Part shown: positions 17,163 through 26,315 of the stretch, one piece after another
Numbering within the stretch: the first letter of the stretch is position 1
Layout of the letters: each line of letters starts with the position of its first letter
Assembly: GCF_012396365.1 (NCBI RefSeq)
Contig: NZ_JAAXPG010000027.1
Coordinates: 35,464 to 99,463 of the forward strand
DNA: 64,000 nucleotides
Source of the DNA: Nocardiopsis alborubida
Lineage (GTDB): Bacteria; Actinomycetota; Actinomycetes; Streptosporangiales; Streptosporangiaceae
Reading direction: 5' to 3'
Notes under the pieces: model-generated
Database searches by the model: none
Seen by the model: the letters and a program-made list of their open reading frames with translations, nothing else
What the model was told of the DNA's origin: nothing
Position numbers and translations under genes: made by a program

Positions 17163-19973
17163 CTACTCGCTGGCCAGCGCCCCCGTGATGGAGGTGGACG
17201 CCGCCCGGCGGGCGGGCAGCACCGAGGCCAGCAGCCCGGCCAGGACGGCGATCGCGATGAACACCGCGATCTGGCCGAAGGGCACGGAGAAGACCATGCC
17301 CGGCAGGACCGAGGCCCCGGCCGCCCAGCCGAACACCACGCCCAGCACGATGCCGATGCCGGCGCCGATCAGGCACAGCAGCACGGCCTCCACGCTCAGC
17401 ATCCGGCGCAGCTGGCCCCGGGCCAGACCCAGCGCCCGCAGCAGCGCGGACTCACGGGTGCGCTCCAGCACCGACAGCGCCATGGTGTTGGAGATGCCGA
17501 ACACCGCGATGATGATCGCCAGCCCCAGCATGGCCGCGATGGTGTAGAAGGCGATGTCCAAAACCTCGGAGAACTGGTTCTTCATCTCGGCGGCCGACCC
17601 GACCTGCATGGTCGGGTAGTCCTCGACCGCGGTGTAGACCGCGTCGCGCACCTCGGCGGCGTCGGCTCCCTCGGCGGCGCGGATGAGCAGCATCTCGTCC
17701 TCGTCCACCGACGGGAAGGCCGCGGCGAAGTCCTCCGGGTGCAGGGTCACGCCCGTCAGGGACTGCATGTCCTCCACGACCGCGACGATCTCCACGGACA
17801 GGTCCTGCCCGTCCTCGGCCGGGAGGGTGAGGGTGTCGCCCACCCCGGCGCCCTCGGCGTAGCCCTCCGTCACCGTGGCCCGGCCCGGACCCATGTCGGT
17901 GACGTCTCCCTCGACGGTGTCGCTGGTGAGGTCGACGCCGAGCTCGGCGCCCGGGTAGGTGTAGACGGGAAACGACTGGTCGCCGTCCGTCTCGACGTAG
18001 GTGCTGCGCTGGCCGATGACCTTGCCCAGGGCGGACTGGCCCTCCAGCGCCACCCGGACCTCGCTCGGGATGGTGGGGAACTCCGGCACCTCGGTCGCCC
18101 CGGCTTCGGGGGCAGCCTGCGCGCCGGAGTCCTCACCGGCGATCGCGCCCTCGCCCGGCTCCCCGGGTTCGACGGGACCCTCGGCGCCGTCGGCGGGACC
18201 CTCCCCGGCCATGCCCTCGGCGGGCGCGTCCTGGGCCGCGGCCTCCTCGCCACCGGCGGGAGTCTGCTCGGCGCCTCCGGTCTGCTCCGAGGCCTCCGGG
18301 TCCTCGGCGCCTTCCGGGTCCTCGGCCGTCTCGGTGGCGGTCCCCGTCCTCTCCAAGGAGAACTGCGGGGTGATCTGGTAGTCCACCGGGAACTGTTCCT
18401 CGAGCTGCTGGCTCAGGGTGGTCTCGACGGAGGCGCTGATCACCGAGTAGCCGGTGATGAGGGTGGCGCCCACGGTCAGGGCGATCATCGCGGTGGCCGC
18501 GCGGCGCGGGCTGCGGGTGGAGTTGTCCACCGCCAGCATGCTCGGCACGCCCACCTTCCGCAGGGGCACGCCGACCACGCGCACGATGCCGCGTACCAGC
18601 AGCGGCCCGAGCACGACCACGCCCACGAACGCGGTGAGGGCGGCGGCGGTGACGATGACCGGGCCCATCGTGTCCGGTCCCATCATCTGGGTCAGGCCCA
18701 CCAGGACGGCCGCGACCGCGAAGGTCAGCAGGCCGAAGACGACGCGGATCCAGCCGGTGCCCTTCTCCAGCCCCGCGGCGGTGGCGCTGGTGCGCAGGGC
18801 CGCCAGCGGCGCCACCCGGGTGGCGCGCGTGGCCGGGACCATCGCGGAGAACACGGTCACCACGGTTCCCACGGCGAGTCCGACCAGGACCGCCGTCGGC
18901 GTGATCACCACGGGCACCGCCTCCCCGGAGCCCAGCAGCGGGCCGCCGTAGGTCGCACCGGCCATGCCGACGCCCACACCGGCCAGCACGCCCAGGGCGG
19001 AGGAGACCAGGCCCACGACCACCGACTCGGTCAGCACCGACCGGAAGACCTGGCCGCGCTTGGCGCCCACGCACCGCAGCAGGGCCAGCTCGCGCTGGCG
19101 CTGGGCGATGAGGATGGCGAAGGTGTTGTAGATGACGATCCCGGCGACGAACATCGCGATGAAGGCGAACAGCAGCAGCGCGATGCGCATCATCTCCGCC
19201 TGGCCGCCCACGCTCTCGGCCATGTCCAGACCGAACTGCTCACCGGTGCTCACCTCGGCCGCGCCCCCCAGCTCCGCGGCGACGGCGTCGGTCACCTCCT
19301 GCGGGGTGCGGCCCTCCGCGGCGAGCACGTCGATCTCGGCGTAGCCCGTCACGCCGGTCATCTCCCGGGTGGTGTCCGGGTCGAAGACGACGGCGCCCCC
19401 GGAGCTGTAGGACGGGTCCACGCCGAACTCGACCAGCCCGGTGAGGGTGAAGTCGCGCTTGTCCCCCTCGGCGTCGAGCACGGTCACCGTGTCGCCGACC
19501 GCGAAGCCGGTCTGCTCGGCGGTGGAGGTGGCCAGGGCGATCTCGTCCCCGCTCGCGGGCAGCGAGCCCTCGTCGGCGGAGAACCGGCTGACCTCGCCCA
19601 GTCCGACCGCGGCGGGAGGCATGAAGCCGACCGCCCGGCCGTCGGAGTCCAGGAGCACGGCCTCGCTCTTCAGGAGGCCGCCCGCGCCGGCGACCTCGGG
19701 CAGCGCCCGCACCGCGTCCAGCTGCTCGTCGGTGAACGGAACCGGTTCCTCGGGCGGTTCCGTGCTCTCGGGGTCGAACTCGGGCTCGGTGGGCACGGCG
19801 ATGGTGTCGACGCTGGTGGCCGAGCCCATGACGGACTTCTCGTAGCTGGCGTTGAGGGTGTCGGCGAAGACCATGGTCCCCGACACGAACATGACCCCCA
19901 GCAGGATCGCCAGCACGGTGGTGACGTACCGGGACTTGTGCAGACGCAGCCCGGCGAGTGTGGTGCGCAGCAT
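17163..19973 (-). CDS. MacB/FtsX-type ABC transporter permease
   Basis: 936 residues from ATG 19973, five bases after the ATPase stop, so the pair is one operon. Two FtsX modules are present: an N-terminal helix (KSRYVTTVLAILLGVMFVSGTM), a large extracytoplasmic domain, three helices with LALLRCVGAKRGQVFRSVLTE near 285, a central pair, a second extracytoplasmic domain, and three C-terminal helices with ESALLRALGLARGQLRRML. This is the typical layout of actinomycete lipoprotein/peptide exporters. The second extracytoplasmic domain carries a low-complexity Glu/Ala/Gly/Pro insert of about 90 residues (coding roughly 18080-18355) that is unusual for the family. Substrate unknown; a NarL-type kinase/regulator pair sits upstream, divergently. 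Confidence 0.88.
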   Translation of the reverse strand: MLRTTLAGLRLHKSRYVTTVLAILLGVMFVSGTMVFADTLNASYEKSVMGSATSVDTIAVPTEPEFDPESTEPPEEPVPFTDEQLDAVRALPEVAGAGGLLKSEAVLLDSDGRAVGFMPPAAVGLGEVSRFSADEGSLPASGDEIALATSTAEQTGFAVGDTVTVLDAEGDKRDFTLTGLVEFGVDPSYSSGGAVVFDPDTTREMTGVTGYAEIDVLAAEGRTPQEVTDAVAAELGGAAEVSTGEQFGLDMAESVGGQAEMMRIALLLFAFIAMFVAGIVIYNTFAILIAQRQRELALLRCVGAKRGQVFRSVLTESVVVGLVSSALGVLAGVGVGMAGATYGGPLLGSGEAVPVVITPTAVLVGLAVGTVVTVFSAMVPATRATRVAPLAALRTSATAAGLEKGTGWIRVVFGLLTFAVAAVLVGLTQMMGPDTMGPVIVTAAALTAFVGVVVLGPLLVRGIVRVVGVPLRKVGVPSMLAVDNSTRSPRRAATAMIALTVGATLITGYSVISASVETTLSQQLEEQFPVDYQITPQFSLERTGTATETAEDPEGAEDPEASEQTGGAEQTPAGGEEAAAQDAPAEGMAGEGPADGAEGPVEPGEPGEGAIAGEDSGAQAAPEAGATEVPEFPTIPSEVRVALEGQSALGKVIGQRSTYVETDGDQSFPVYTYPGAELGVDLTSDTVEGDVTDMGPGRATVTEGYAEGAGVGDTLTLPAEDGQDLSVEIVAVVEDMQSLTGVTLHPEDFAAAFPSVDEDEMLLIRAAEGADAAEVRDAVYTAVEDYPTMQVGSAAEMKNQFSEVLDIAFYTIAAMLGLAIIIAVFGISNTMALSVLERTRESALLRALGLARGQLRRMLSVEAVLLCLIGAGIGIVLGVVFGWAAGASVLPGMVFSVPFGQIAVFIAIAVLAGLLASVLPARRAASTSITGALASE

Positions 19974-19978
19974 GTCCC

Positions 19979-20746
19979 TCAGGCCTCTTCCAGCTTCAGC
20001 AGCCGCGCGGAGACCAGCTCGGCGGTGGGCTCGACGACCTCGTCCACCAGGCGGCCGTCGCGCAGGAAGACCACGCGGTCGGCGTAGGAGGCGGCCACGG
20101 GGTCGTGGGTGACCATGACGATGGTCTGGTTCAGGTCGCGGGCCGAGTCGCGCAGGAACGACAGCACCTCGGTGCCCGAGCGCGAGTCCAGGTTGCCGGT
20201 GGGCTCGTCGGCGTAGACGACCTCGGGCGCGTTGAGCAGGGCGCGGGCCACGGCCACGCGCTGCTGCTGGCCGCCGGAGAGCTTGGCGGGCAGGTGGTCG
20301 AGCCGGTCGCGCAGCCCCACCACGTCGATGATGTGGTCGAAGCGCTGCTTGTCGACCCCGCGCTTGGCGATCTGCGACGGCAGCAGGATGTTCTGCTCGG
20401 CGGTCAGCATCGGCAGCAGGTTGAACGACTGGAAGATGAACCCGATCCGGTCGCGGCGCAGCAGGGTGAGCTCGGCGTCGCGCAGACCGGTGATCTGGGT
20501 GCGGCCCAGGTGCACGGTGCCCCCGGTGGGCACGTCCAGCCCGGCCAGGCAGTGCATGAGGGTGGACTTGCCCGACCCCGAGGGGCCCATGATCGCGGTG
20601 AAGGCCCCCCGGTGGAACTCCACGTCCACCCCGGCCAGCGCGTGGACCTGGCTGCCGCCGGTGTCGTAGGTCTTGGTGAGGCCCCGGGCGACCACCACCG
20701 GTGGTGAGGTGACCGTGGGGTCGGGCTTCACAGTGGACTCGGTCAC
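19979..20746 (-). CDS. MacB-type ABC transporter ATP-binding protein
   Basis: 255 residues. It has Walker A GPSGSGKST near 54, Q-loop FIFQSFNLLPMLTAEQN near 106, signature LSGGQQQRVAVARAL near 157, Walker B VVYADEPTGNLDS near 178 and a switch histidine in VTHD. The FNLLP and TGNLDS wording is typical of the LolD/MacB/FtsE group. A 20-residue Ser/Thr/Pro N-terminal extension precedes the fold. It energises the FtsX-type permease encoded immediately downstream. Together they are likely a mechanotransmission-type exporter acting on the outer face of the membrane rather than an ordinary importer. Confidence 0.92.
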   Translation of the reverse strand: MTESTVKPDPTVTSPPVVVARGLTKTYDTGGSQVHALAGVDVEFHRGAFTAIMGPSGSGKSTLMHCLAGLDVPTGGTVHLGRTQITGLRDAELTLLRRDRIGFIFQSFNLLPMLTAEQNILLPSQIAKRGVDKQRFDHIIDVVGLRDRLDHLPAKLSGGQQQRVAVARALLNAPEVVYADEPTGNLDSRSGTEVLSFLRDSARDLNQTIVMVTHDPVAASYADRVVFLRDGRLVDEVVEPTAELVSARLLKLEEA

Positions 20747-21079
20747 GGCAGACAGCTCCAGGATTCGGGGATGGTGTGCGGGCCGGGCGGACTCTCCTGC
20801 CCGGCTCCCACCACGCTAGGTCCGCCCGCCCGGCCCGGGCGTCCCCCGCTGGGCCGATTCGCGACTCGGCCAAAGGAACGGTGACGGGCGGGTTCGCGAC
20901 TCCTTCGTCTGGCCGACGCACCGACTTTCGTCGGGGGTCGGCGGGTCACCCGCTGTGGCGAACCCGCCACGGGCCCTTCTCCACCGGGGCTTTCGCGCGC
21001 CGACCGACGATCGGACCGCGCGGGACCGGGCCCGGCGCGCACACCGGTTCACCAGGGGCGCCGCCGTAGAATCCGCACC
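20747..21079. other. Divergent intergenic region, ABC exporter / two-component pair
   Basis: 333 bases. TTCGCGACTC occurs twice about 40 bases apart (near 20857 and 20894), and GGCGAACCCGCC appears near 20957. Such repeats may be binding sites for the response regulator encoded downstream, given the divergent layout. No ORF is supported here. A TAGAAT at 21067-21072 is the -10 of the kinase gene. Confidence 0.4.
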
Positions 21080-22366
21080 ATGAGGAGCTGGGTGAGCGAC
21101 CAGGGCAGAGCCGTCGGTGCCCTGTGGAACAAGAACTGGGAGTGGTGGTGGGCCCGCCGCCTGACCATCGCCGACTGGCTCTACGCCGTGCTGCCGCTGC
21201 TGTTCAGCGGACTCCTGCAACTGCTGGGCAGCTTCCAGCTCGGCCTGTTCCGCGGGCTCGTCGGGGCCGTCCCCGTGGCCCTGGCCTCCCTGAACATCTC
21301 GCTCGCCCTGGTCTCCGTGGTGGTCCTCTACGTGATCCCGGTGCTGTTCGCCGGGGCGACGGTGCTCCTGCGGCGGAGCTCCCCGCAGTGGATGCTCGTC
21401 ACCGCGTTCGTGCTGCTGCTGTGCTTCGCCAACTTCGTCCCGGCCATGATCGCCCTGTACTCGTACTCGGTGTACCACGCCAACCGGCGCCTGCTGGTGG
21501 GCTGGTTCGCCCTGTTCAGCCTGGCCATGGTCGTCGCCTACCCGACCAGCGTCCTCATGCCGATCTCCCTGATCGCGATGGTGCTGGTCGTGCCGATGAC
21601 CTTCGGCCTGTGGGTGGGCACCCGCCGCCAGCTCATGGACCGGCTCCACGAGCGCGCCGAGCGCCTCGAACGCGAACAGCACATGATGGCCGAGCAGGCC
21701 CTCACCGCCGAGCGCACCCGCATCGCCCGGGAGATGCACGACGTGGTCGCCCACCGGGTCAGCCTCATGGTGCTGCACGCGGGCGGGCTGGAGGTCTCCT
21801 CCGAGGACCCGCGCACCGTCGAGGCGGCCGGGCTCATCCGAACCACCGGCCGCGAGGCCCTCACCGAACTGCGCGGCATCCTCGGGGTGCTGCGCGACGA
21901 CACCGACGCGGCGCCCACCGCACCCCAACCGGTCCTGGCCGACCTGGACCGCCTGGTGGAGGAGTGGCGCGCCGCCGGGATGCCGATCGACCGCGAAAAA
22001 AGCGGTCAGGTCCGCCCGCTGCCGACGGGCGTCCAGCGCACCGCCTACCGGATCGTCCAGGAGGGGCTGACCAACGCCGCCAAGCACGCGCCCGGCGCCG
22101 CCGTCACCCTGCGCCTGCACTACGCCGACCGCCAGTTGGAGGTGGAGGTGGCCAACGCGCCCGCGCGTGGCCCGGCCTCGCCCATGCCCCGCAGCGGTTT
22201 CGGTCTGACCGGGCTGCACGAACGCGTCGTGCTCTCCGGTGGCAGCCTCAGCGCGGGGGCGTGCCCCGACGGCGGGTGGCGTCTGCGCGCTATCGTGCGA
22301 ACCGACGATCCATCCGGCACGCAGGAAGAGGTTTCCGAAGGTGATCCGCACGCTCCTGGTCGATGA
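21080..22366 (+). CDS. NarL-type sensor histidine kinase (HisKA_3), LiaS/DesK-like
   Basis: 428 residues. Five or six membrane helices in the first 190 residues lead into a short coiled-coil (RLHERAERLEREQHMM) and the HisKA_3 dimerisation motif RIAREMHDVVAHRVSLMV near 215, whose His is the phosphoacceptor. The HATPase has NAAKHAPGAAVTL (N box) and SGFGLTGLHERV (G box). The start is leaderless: TAGAAT ends seven bases before the ATG. The gene overlaps the response regulator by 26 bases. The short loops mean there is no large sensor domain, as in cell-envelope stress kinases of the intramembrane-sensing class. The divergent ABC exporter is a likely target, as in Lia/Vra-like systems; that link is inference. 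Confidence 0.9.
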   Translation: MRSWVSDQGRAVGALWNKNWEWWWARRLTIADWLYAVLPLLFSGLLQLLGSFQLGLFRGLVGAVPVALASLNISLALVSVVVLYVIPVLFAGATVLLRRSSPQWMLVTAFVLLLCFANFVPAMIALYSYSVYHANRRLLVGWFALFSLAMVVAYPTSVLMPISLIAMVLVVPMTFGLWVGTRRQLMDRLHERAERLEREQHMMAEQALTAERTRIAREMHDVVAHRVSLMVLHAGGLEVSSEDPRTVEAAGLIRTTGREALTELRGILGVLRDDTDAAPTAPQPVLADLDRLVEEWRAAGMPIDREKSGQVRPLPTGVQRTAYRIVQEGLTNAAKHAPGAAVTLRLHYADRQLEVEVANAPARGPASPMPRSGFGLTGLHERVVLSGGSLSAGACPDGGWRLRAIVRTDDPSGTQEEVSEGDPHAPGR

Positions 22367-23000
22367 CGAACTCCTGGTCAGATCCGGCCTGCGGATGATC
22401 CTGGACTCGGCCCCCGACATCGAGGTGGTGGGCGAGGGCGGCGACGGCGCCGAGGCCGTGCGCCTGACCGAGGAGCTCACCCCCGACGTGGTGCTGCTCG
22501 ACATCCGCATGCCGGGCACCGACGGGATCACCGCCGCCGCCCGCCTCACCGCTCTGCCCCGGCCGCCCCGCGTGGTCCTGCTGACCACCTTCGACCTCGA
22601 CGAGTACGTGCACAGCGCTCTGCGGGCCGGCGCGGTGGGCTTCCTGCTCAAGGACACCCCGCCGCGCGACCTCATCGGCGCGGTGCGCACCGTCCACGAG
22701 GGCAACGCGATGCTCGCGCCCAGCGTCACCAAGCGCATGCTCGAACGCTTCGCCGCCCCCGCCCCCGCCGACTCCGCGGCGGGCCGCGCCGAGGCTGTGC
22801 GCCGCCTGTCGGTGCTCAGCGAGCGCGAACGGTCGGTGCTCCTCGCGGTGGCCCGGGGCAGGTCCAACGCCGAGGCGGGCCGTGACCTGGGCATGCGCGA
22901 GGCCACGGTGAAGGCCCACGTCAGCCGCATCCTGGCCAAGCTGGGCATGTCCAACCGGGTGCAGGCCGCCATCCTGGCCCACGACGCGGGCTGGGCCTGA
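22341..23000 (+). CDS. NarL/LuxR-family response regulator
   Basis: 219 residues from GTG 22341. The receiver starts MIRTLLVDDELLVRSGL with acidic pocket DD, phosphoacceptor Asp in VVLLDIRMPGTDGI near 54 and Lys in FLLKDTPP near 105. The GerE HTH near 150-215 contains LSERERSVLLAVARGRSNAEAGRDLGMREATVKAHVSRI in pieces typical of LuxR regulators. It is translated from the same transcript as the upstream kinase and overlaps its 3' end. Its own 3' end overlaps the convergent AraC gene by 80 bases, an uncommon arrangement. Confidence 0.92.
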   Translation: MIRTLLVDDELLVRSGLRMILDSAPDIEVVGEGGDGAEAVRLTEELTPDVVLLDIRMPGTDGITAAARLTALPRPPRVVLLTTFDLDEYVHSALRAGAVGFLLKDTPPRDLIGAVRTVHEGNAMLAPSVTKRMLERFAAPAPADSAAGRAEAVRRLSVLSERERSVLLAVARGRSNAEAGRDLGMREATVKAHVSRILAKLGMSNRVQAAILAHDAGWA

Positions 23001-23916
23001 GGGGGTCGGTCCGCCCGGCGGCGGATCCGCCGCCGGACGGGAGGCTCCCCGTCATCCCGAGGTCCGGGGCGCGCTCCGGCGGTCTCCTCCCGCCGCCCAG
23101 CAGGGAGCGCACCTGCGACGGGGTCGCGTCCACCGACCGGCGCAGGCGCTCGGTGAAGTGGGAGTGGCTGGCGTAGCCGAGGGAGGAGGCCAGGGCGGAC
23201 AGGTCGTCGAACCCCTCCGACAGGGACCGCAGCGCGGAGGCCAGGCGCAGCCGCTCACGGAACCCGTGCAGGGTGACTCCCTGGACCGCCCGGAAGACCC
23301 GGGCCAGGTGGTAGGGGGAGCAGCCCGCCGCGGAGGCGGCCGCGTCGAGCAGGCGCGGGACCGGATCGGCGTGGTGTTCGGCGACGAAGGAGGCGGCGGC
23401 GCAGGCGACACGGCGGTGGGCGGGCGACACCCGTGCGCCCTCCCGCCCCGTTCCCGCGGCCGTGAGGACCTCTCCCACCCGGACGAGGGCCAGTTCGCGT
23501 ACGGCGTCCGGATCGCGGGCCCGCTCGCGCAGGGCGCGGCGGAAGACCGACGTTCCCAGCTGCTCGCGCGGATCCAGCACCAGACGGCTCGTCGGGGGCG
23601 GACCCGTCTCGACAGCCTCGTCCCACAGCCGCTGGGACAGGGCGACCACCACGCACGCGTCCCCGCCCCCGGCCGGATGTCCGAACCGGTAGGGCTCCTG
23701 CGCCTGGAGGAGGAGGGCGCTCCCCGGTTCCACGATGTGCGGGGTCCCCCGTACCTGGCAGGAGAACACACCGTCCACCGGCAGCACCAGCCGGGGCAGT
23801 CCCGCGGCCTCCTCCGCGCCCAGCGGCGCGCGCGGAGCCGAACAGAGCACGTCGGTGACCCGCACCCCGCCGGCGTCGGCGAGAGTGAGGCGGCGCAGGG
23901 GCGGGGAGGGGATCAC
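22921..23916 (-). CDS. AraC-family transcriptional regulator
   Basis: 331 residues. An N-terminal cupin-like AraC-binding domain (about 1-140) is followed by a linker and two HTHs: RLLDAAASAAGCSPYHLARVFRAV near 185 and LSALASSLGYASHSHFTERLRR near 245, the AraC signature with its YxSxSHF-type second helix. The reading frame runs on 40-45 residues past the usual end (Gly/Pro/Arg-rich) and into the response regulator's 3' end on the other strand. The ATG overlaps the stop of the upstream small gene (ATGA), so the two are coupled. It probably controls its own operon. Confidence 0.85.
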   Translation of the reverse strand: MIPSPPLRRLTLADAGGVRVTDVLCSAPRAPLGAEEAAGLPRLVLPVDGVFSCQVRGTPHIVEPGSALLLQAQEPYRFGHPAGGGDACVVVALSQRLWDEAVETGPPPTSRLVLDPREQLGTSVFRRALRERARDPDAVRELALVRVGEVLTAAGTGREGARVSPAHRRVACAAASFVAEHHADPVPRLLDAAASAAGCSPYHLARVFRAVQGVTLHGFRERLRLASALRSLSEGFDDLSALASSLGYASHSHFTERLRRSVDATPSQVRSLLGGGRRPPERAPDLGMTGSLPSGGGSAAGRTDPLRPSPRRGPGWRPAPGWTCPAWPGCG

Positions 23917-24254
23917 CGGGAGGAGCCCCTCCGCGGAGAGAACCCGTCGCCGATGAGGTCGTAGTGCGCCGAGTGCTCGTCGAACCGCCTCAGAAGGGCG
24001 CGAGCGCGCTCGGGGACCACCGACGCGTCCGGGTCGCCTCCGGTGAACGCGGCGGCCGCGCGCACGTCGTCGAAGGACATGACCGTCACGAACTCCACCT
24101 CACCCGCCAGCTCCGGACGGCGCCACGCCTCCAGGCCGCGCAGCCCCGTCAGGTCCCGCGCGACGATACCGGGGAAGACCTCGTCCAGCAGCAGCCGCTC
24201 GTAGGCGTCCGCGTCGGCGGGAGACGTCCACCCGTGCCACAGCCTTCTGATCAC
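23913..24254 (-). CDS. Dimeric alpha/beta-barrel protein, antibiotic-biosynthesis-monooxygenase-like
   Basis: 113 residues from GTG 24254, chosen for the GAAGGAGG ribosome site. The sequence starts IRRLWHGWTSPADADAYERL and contains a central EFVTVMSFDDVRAAAAFTGGD, the pattern of small ABM/NIPSNAP ferredoxin-fold proteins. Such proteins may be cofactor-free oxygenases, heme handlers or simply ligand binders; no catalytic residue can be named. It precedes and overlaps the AraC gene by four bases, so its product may be the enzyme or sensor tied to that regulator. Confidence 0.7.
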   Translation of the reverse strand: MIRRLWHGWTSPADADAYERLLLDEVFPGIVARDLTGLRGLEAWRRPELAGEVEFVTVMSFDDVRAAAAFTGGDPDASVVPERARALLRRFDEHSAHYDLIGDGFSPRRGSSR

Positions 24255-24546
24255 CGTGCTCCTCCTTCGTGCCGCGGCGCGTGTCGTTCCCCACGATCGT
24301 GCCCTCCGCCGCCGTCCCGCGCTGTCGTGATCCTGCTCGGCCGGGCGGTGACACACCTCACCACCGCCCGCCGTGCTCAGGGCCTCCCCCCTGCGTGTCC
24401 GGAATCCCCGCACATGGGCGGATCGGCGTCCCTGTCCGCCTCGGTTACGTCTACCGCCGGGTAGCTCGGTACGCTGCAATGCGGTCCCACCCCCGGAACA
24501 CCACGTCGTGGCTGATCACAGCAGCCGCAGGAGAAGAGGAGCCCCT

Positions 24547-25251
24547 ATGTCGCGCTCGGTACTGGTCACCGGCGGCAGCCGCGGAATCGGTCTGGCCATC
24601 GCCCGTGAACTGGCCGCGGGCGGAGACGACGTCGCGGTGACCTACCGCTCCGGCGAGCCCCCGGAGGGCCTGCTGGGTGTCCGCTGCGACATCACCGACT
24701 CCGCCCAGGTCGACGCCGCCTTCAAGGAGGTCGAGGAGGCGCAGGGCCCCGTCGAGGTGCTCGTGGCCAACGCCGGGGTCACCAAGGACCAGCTCCTGGC
24801 CCTGATGAGCGAGGACGACTTCTCCTCCGTGCTGGACACCAACCTCACCGGCTCCTTCCGCGTGGCCAAGCGCGCCGTGCGCGGCATGATGCGCAAGCGC
24901 TCGGGCCGCATCATCCTCATCTCCTCCGTGGTGGGCCTCCTCGGCTCCGGCGGCCAGGCCAACTACGCCGCCTCCAAGGCGGGTCTGGTCGGCTTCGGAC
25001 GCTCCCTGGCCCGCGAGCTGGGTTCGCGCAACATCACGGTCAACGTCGTCGCCCCCGGCTTCATCGAGACCGACATGACCGCGGTCCTGTCCGAGGACCG
25101 CCAGGCCGAGATCAAGAAGAACGTCCCGCTGGGCCGCCTCGGCTCCACCGACGACATCGCCAGGACGGTGGGCTTCCTGGCCGGGCCCGGCGGCGCCTAC
25201 ATCTCCGGAGCCGTGATCCCCGTCGACGGCGGCCTGGGCATGGGCCACTGA
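24547..25251 (+). CDS. fabG: 3-oxoacyl-ACP reductase FabG
   Basis: 234 residues from ATG 24547 (AGAAGAGGAG upstream). NADPH-binding VTGGSRGIGLAIA lies at residues 8-20 and NAGVTKDQLL near 75. Catalytic residues are visible: Ser in LISSVVG (about 122), Tyr and Lys in YAASKAG (about 138-142), and NVVAPGFIETDMT follows. It reduces 3-oxoacyl-ACP in type II fatty acid synthesis. Gene order fabG then fabI matches the mabA-inhA pair of mycobacteria and its counterpart in other actinomycetes, which supports this specific assignment over a generic SDR. It is followed 86 bases later by fabI, probably on one transcript. Confidence 0.92.
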   Translation: MSRSVLVTGGSRGIGLAIARELAAGGDDVAVTYRSGEPPEGLLGVRCDITDSAQVDAAFKEVEEAQGPVEVLVANAGVTKDQLLALMSEDDFSSVLDTNLTGSFRVAKRAVRGMMRKRSGRIILISSVVGLLGSGGQANYAASKAGLVGFGRSLARELGSRNITVNVVAPGFIETDMTAVLSEDRQAEIKKNVPLGRLGSTDDIARTVGFLAGPGGAYISGAVIPVDGGLGMGH

Positions 25252-25337
25252 CCGGGTCCGCCCCCTTTTTCTCTCCCTCAGCCACCGGAAGGGCTCCCCT
25301 TCCGCAACGGACCAAAGACAGGACGGACGACCCGAAC

Positions 25338-26102
25338 ATGGGAATCCTCGAAGGCAAGCGCATCCTCGTCACCGGGGTGCTCACCGACTCCTCCATCGGC
25401 TTCCACGTGGCCCGCCTGGCCCAGGAGCAGGGCGCCACGGTCGTGCTCACCGGCTACGGTCGCCTGAGCCTGGTGGAGCGCATCGCCAAGCGCCTGCCCG
25501 AGACGCCCCCGATCCTGGAGCTGGACGTCACCGACGACGAGCAGCTCGGCACCCTGGCCGCCCGCGTCGGCGAGCACGTGGACGGCCTCGACGGCGTCGT
25601 GCACTCCATCGGCTTCACCCCGCAGGACGCCCTGGGCGGCAACTTCCTCAACACCGAGTGGTCGGACGTGGCCACGGCCATGCACACCTCGACCTTCTCC
25701 CTGAAGTCGCTGACCACCTCGCTGATGCCGCTGATGAAGAACGGCGGCTCGGTCGTGGCCCTGGACTTCGACAACAGCGTCTCCTACCCCATCTACGACT
25801 GGATGGGCGTGGCCAAGTCCGCGCTGACCTCCACCGCCCGCTACCTGGCCCGCTACGTCGGCGAGCAGAACATCCGGGTCAACCTGGTCTCCGCCGGGCC
25901 GCTGAGCACCATGGCCGCCCGCAGCATCCCCGGGTTCTCCGAGCTGGCCAAGCACTGGCCCGAGCGCGCCCCGCTGGGCTGGGACGTCACCAACCCCGAG
26001 CCCGCGGCCAAGGCGGTCGTGGCGCTGCTGTCCGACTGGTTCCCCGCCACCACCGGCGAGATCGTCCACGTCGACGGCGGCTTCCACTCCACCGGGGCCT
26101 GA
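25338..26102 (+). CDS. fabI: Enoyl-ACP reductase FabI (InhA-type)
   Basis: 254 residues. The divergent nucleotide-binding segment GVLTDSSIGFHVARLAQEQGA (residues 14-34) is the FabI/InhA variant of the SDR glycine motif. The catalytic Tyr-(6)-Lys is in YDWMGVAKSALTS near 155-163, and VHSIGFTPQDALGG near 93 matches InhA-like enzymes. It performs the final NADH-dependent reduction of the fatty acid elongation cycle in the cytosol and is the target class of isoniazid-NAD adducts and triclosan. The upstream gene is fabG. A GC hairpin (26181-26212) follows and may end the operon. Confidence 0.95.
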   Translation: MGILEGKRILVTGVLTDSSIGFHVARLAQEQGATVVLTGYGRLSLVERIAKRLPETPPILELDVTDDEQLGTLAARVGEHVDGLDGVVHSIGFTPQDALGGNFLNTEWSDVATAMHTSTFSLKSLTTSLMPLMKNGGSVVALDFDNSVSYPIYDWMGVAKSALTSTARYLARYVGEQNIRVNLVSAGPLSTMAARSIPGFSELAKHWPERAPLGWDVTNPEPAAKAVVALLSDWFPATTGEIVHVDGGFHSTGA

Positions 26103-26180
26103 CCGTCCCGACCGCGCCGACCGCACCGACCCCGGCTCTCCGGTACCGGTGCCGCGGCGCGCGCGTGCGGTAGGTTGACG

Positions 26181-26212
26181 CGGGCGGGCCACCCCCAGGG
26201 GCGGCCCGCCCG
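26181..26212 (+). terminator. Terminator-like hairpin after fabI
   Basis: CGGGCGGGCC (26181-26190) pairs perfectly with GGCCCGCCCG (26203-26212) around a 12-base loop, followed by TCTGCTGT. It probably closes the fabG-fabI transcript. Confidence 0.55.
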
Positions 26213-26315
26213 TCTGCTGTCGCGGGGCAGGTGCGGTGTGTACACCCGTGTGCCGGAAGCGGCGCGTGTGACCCTGGCAGGCGGCCGTGCGAGCCGAAAT
26301 TGAAGGGGACGGGGT

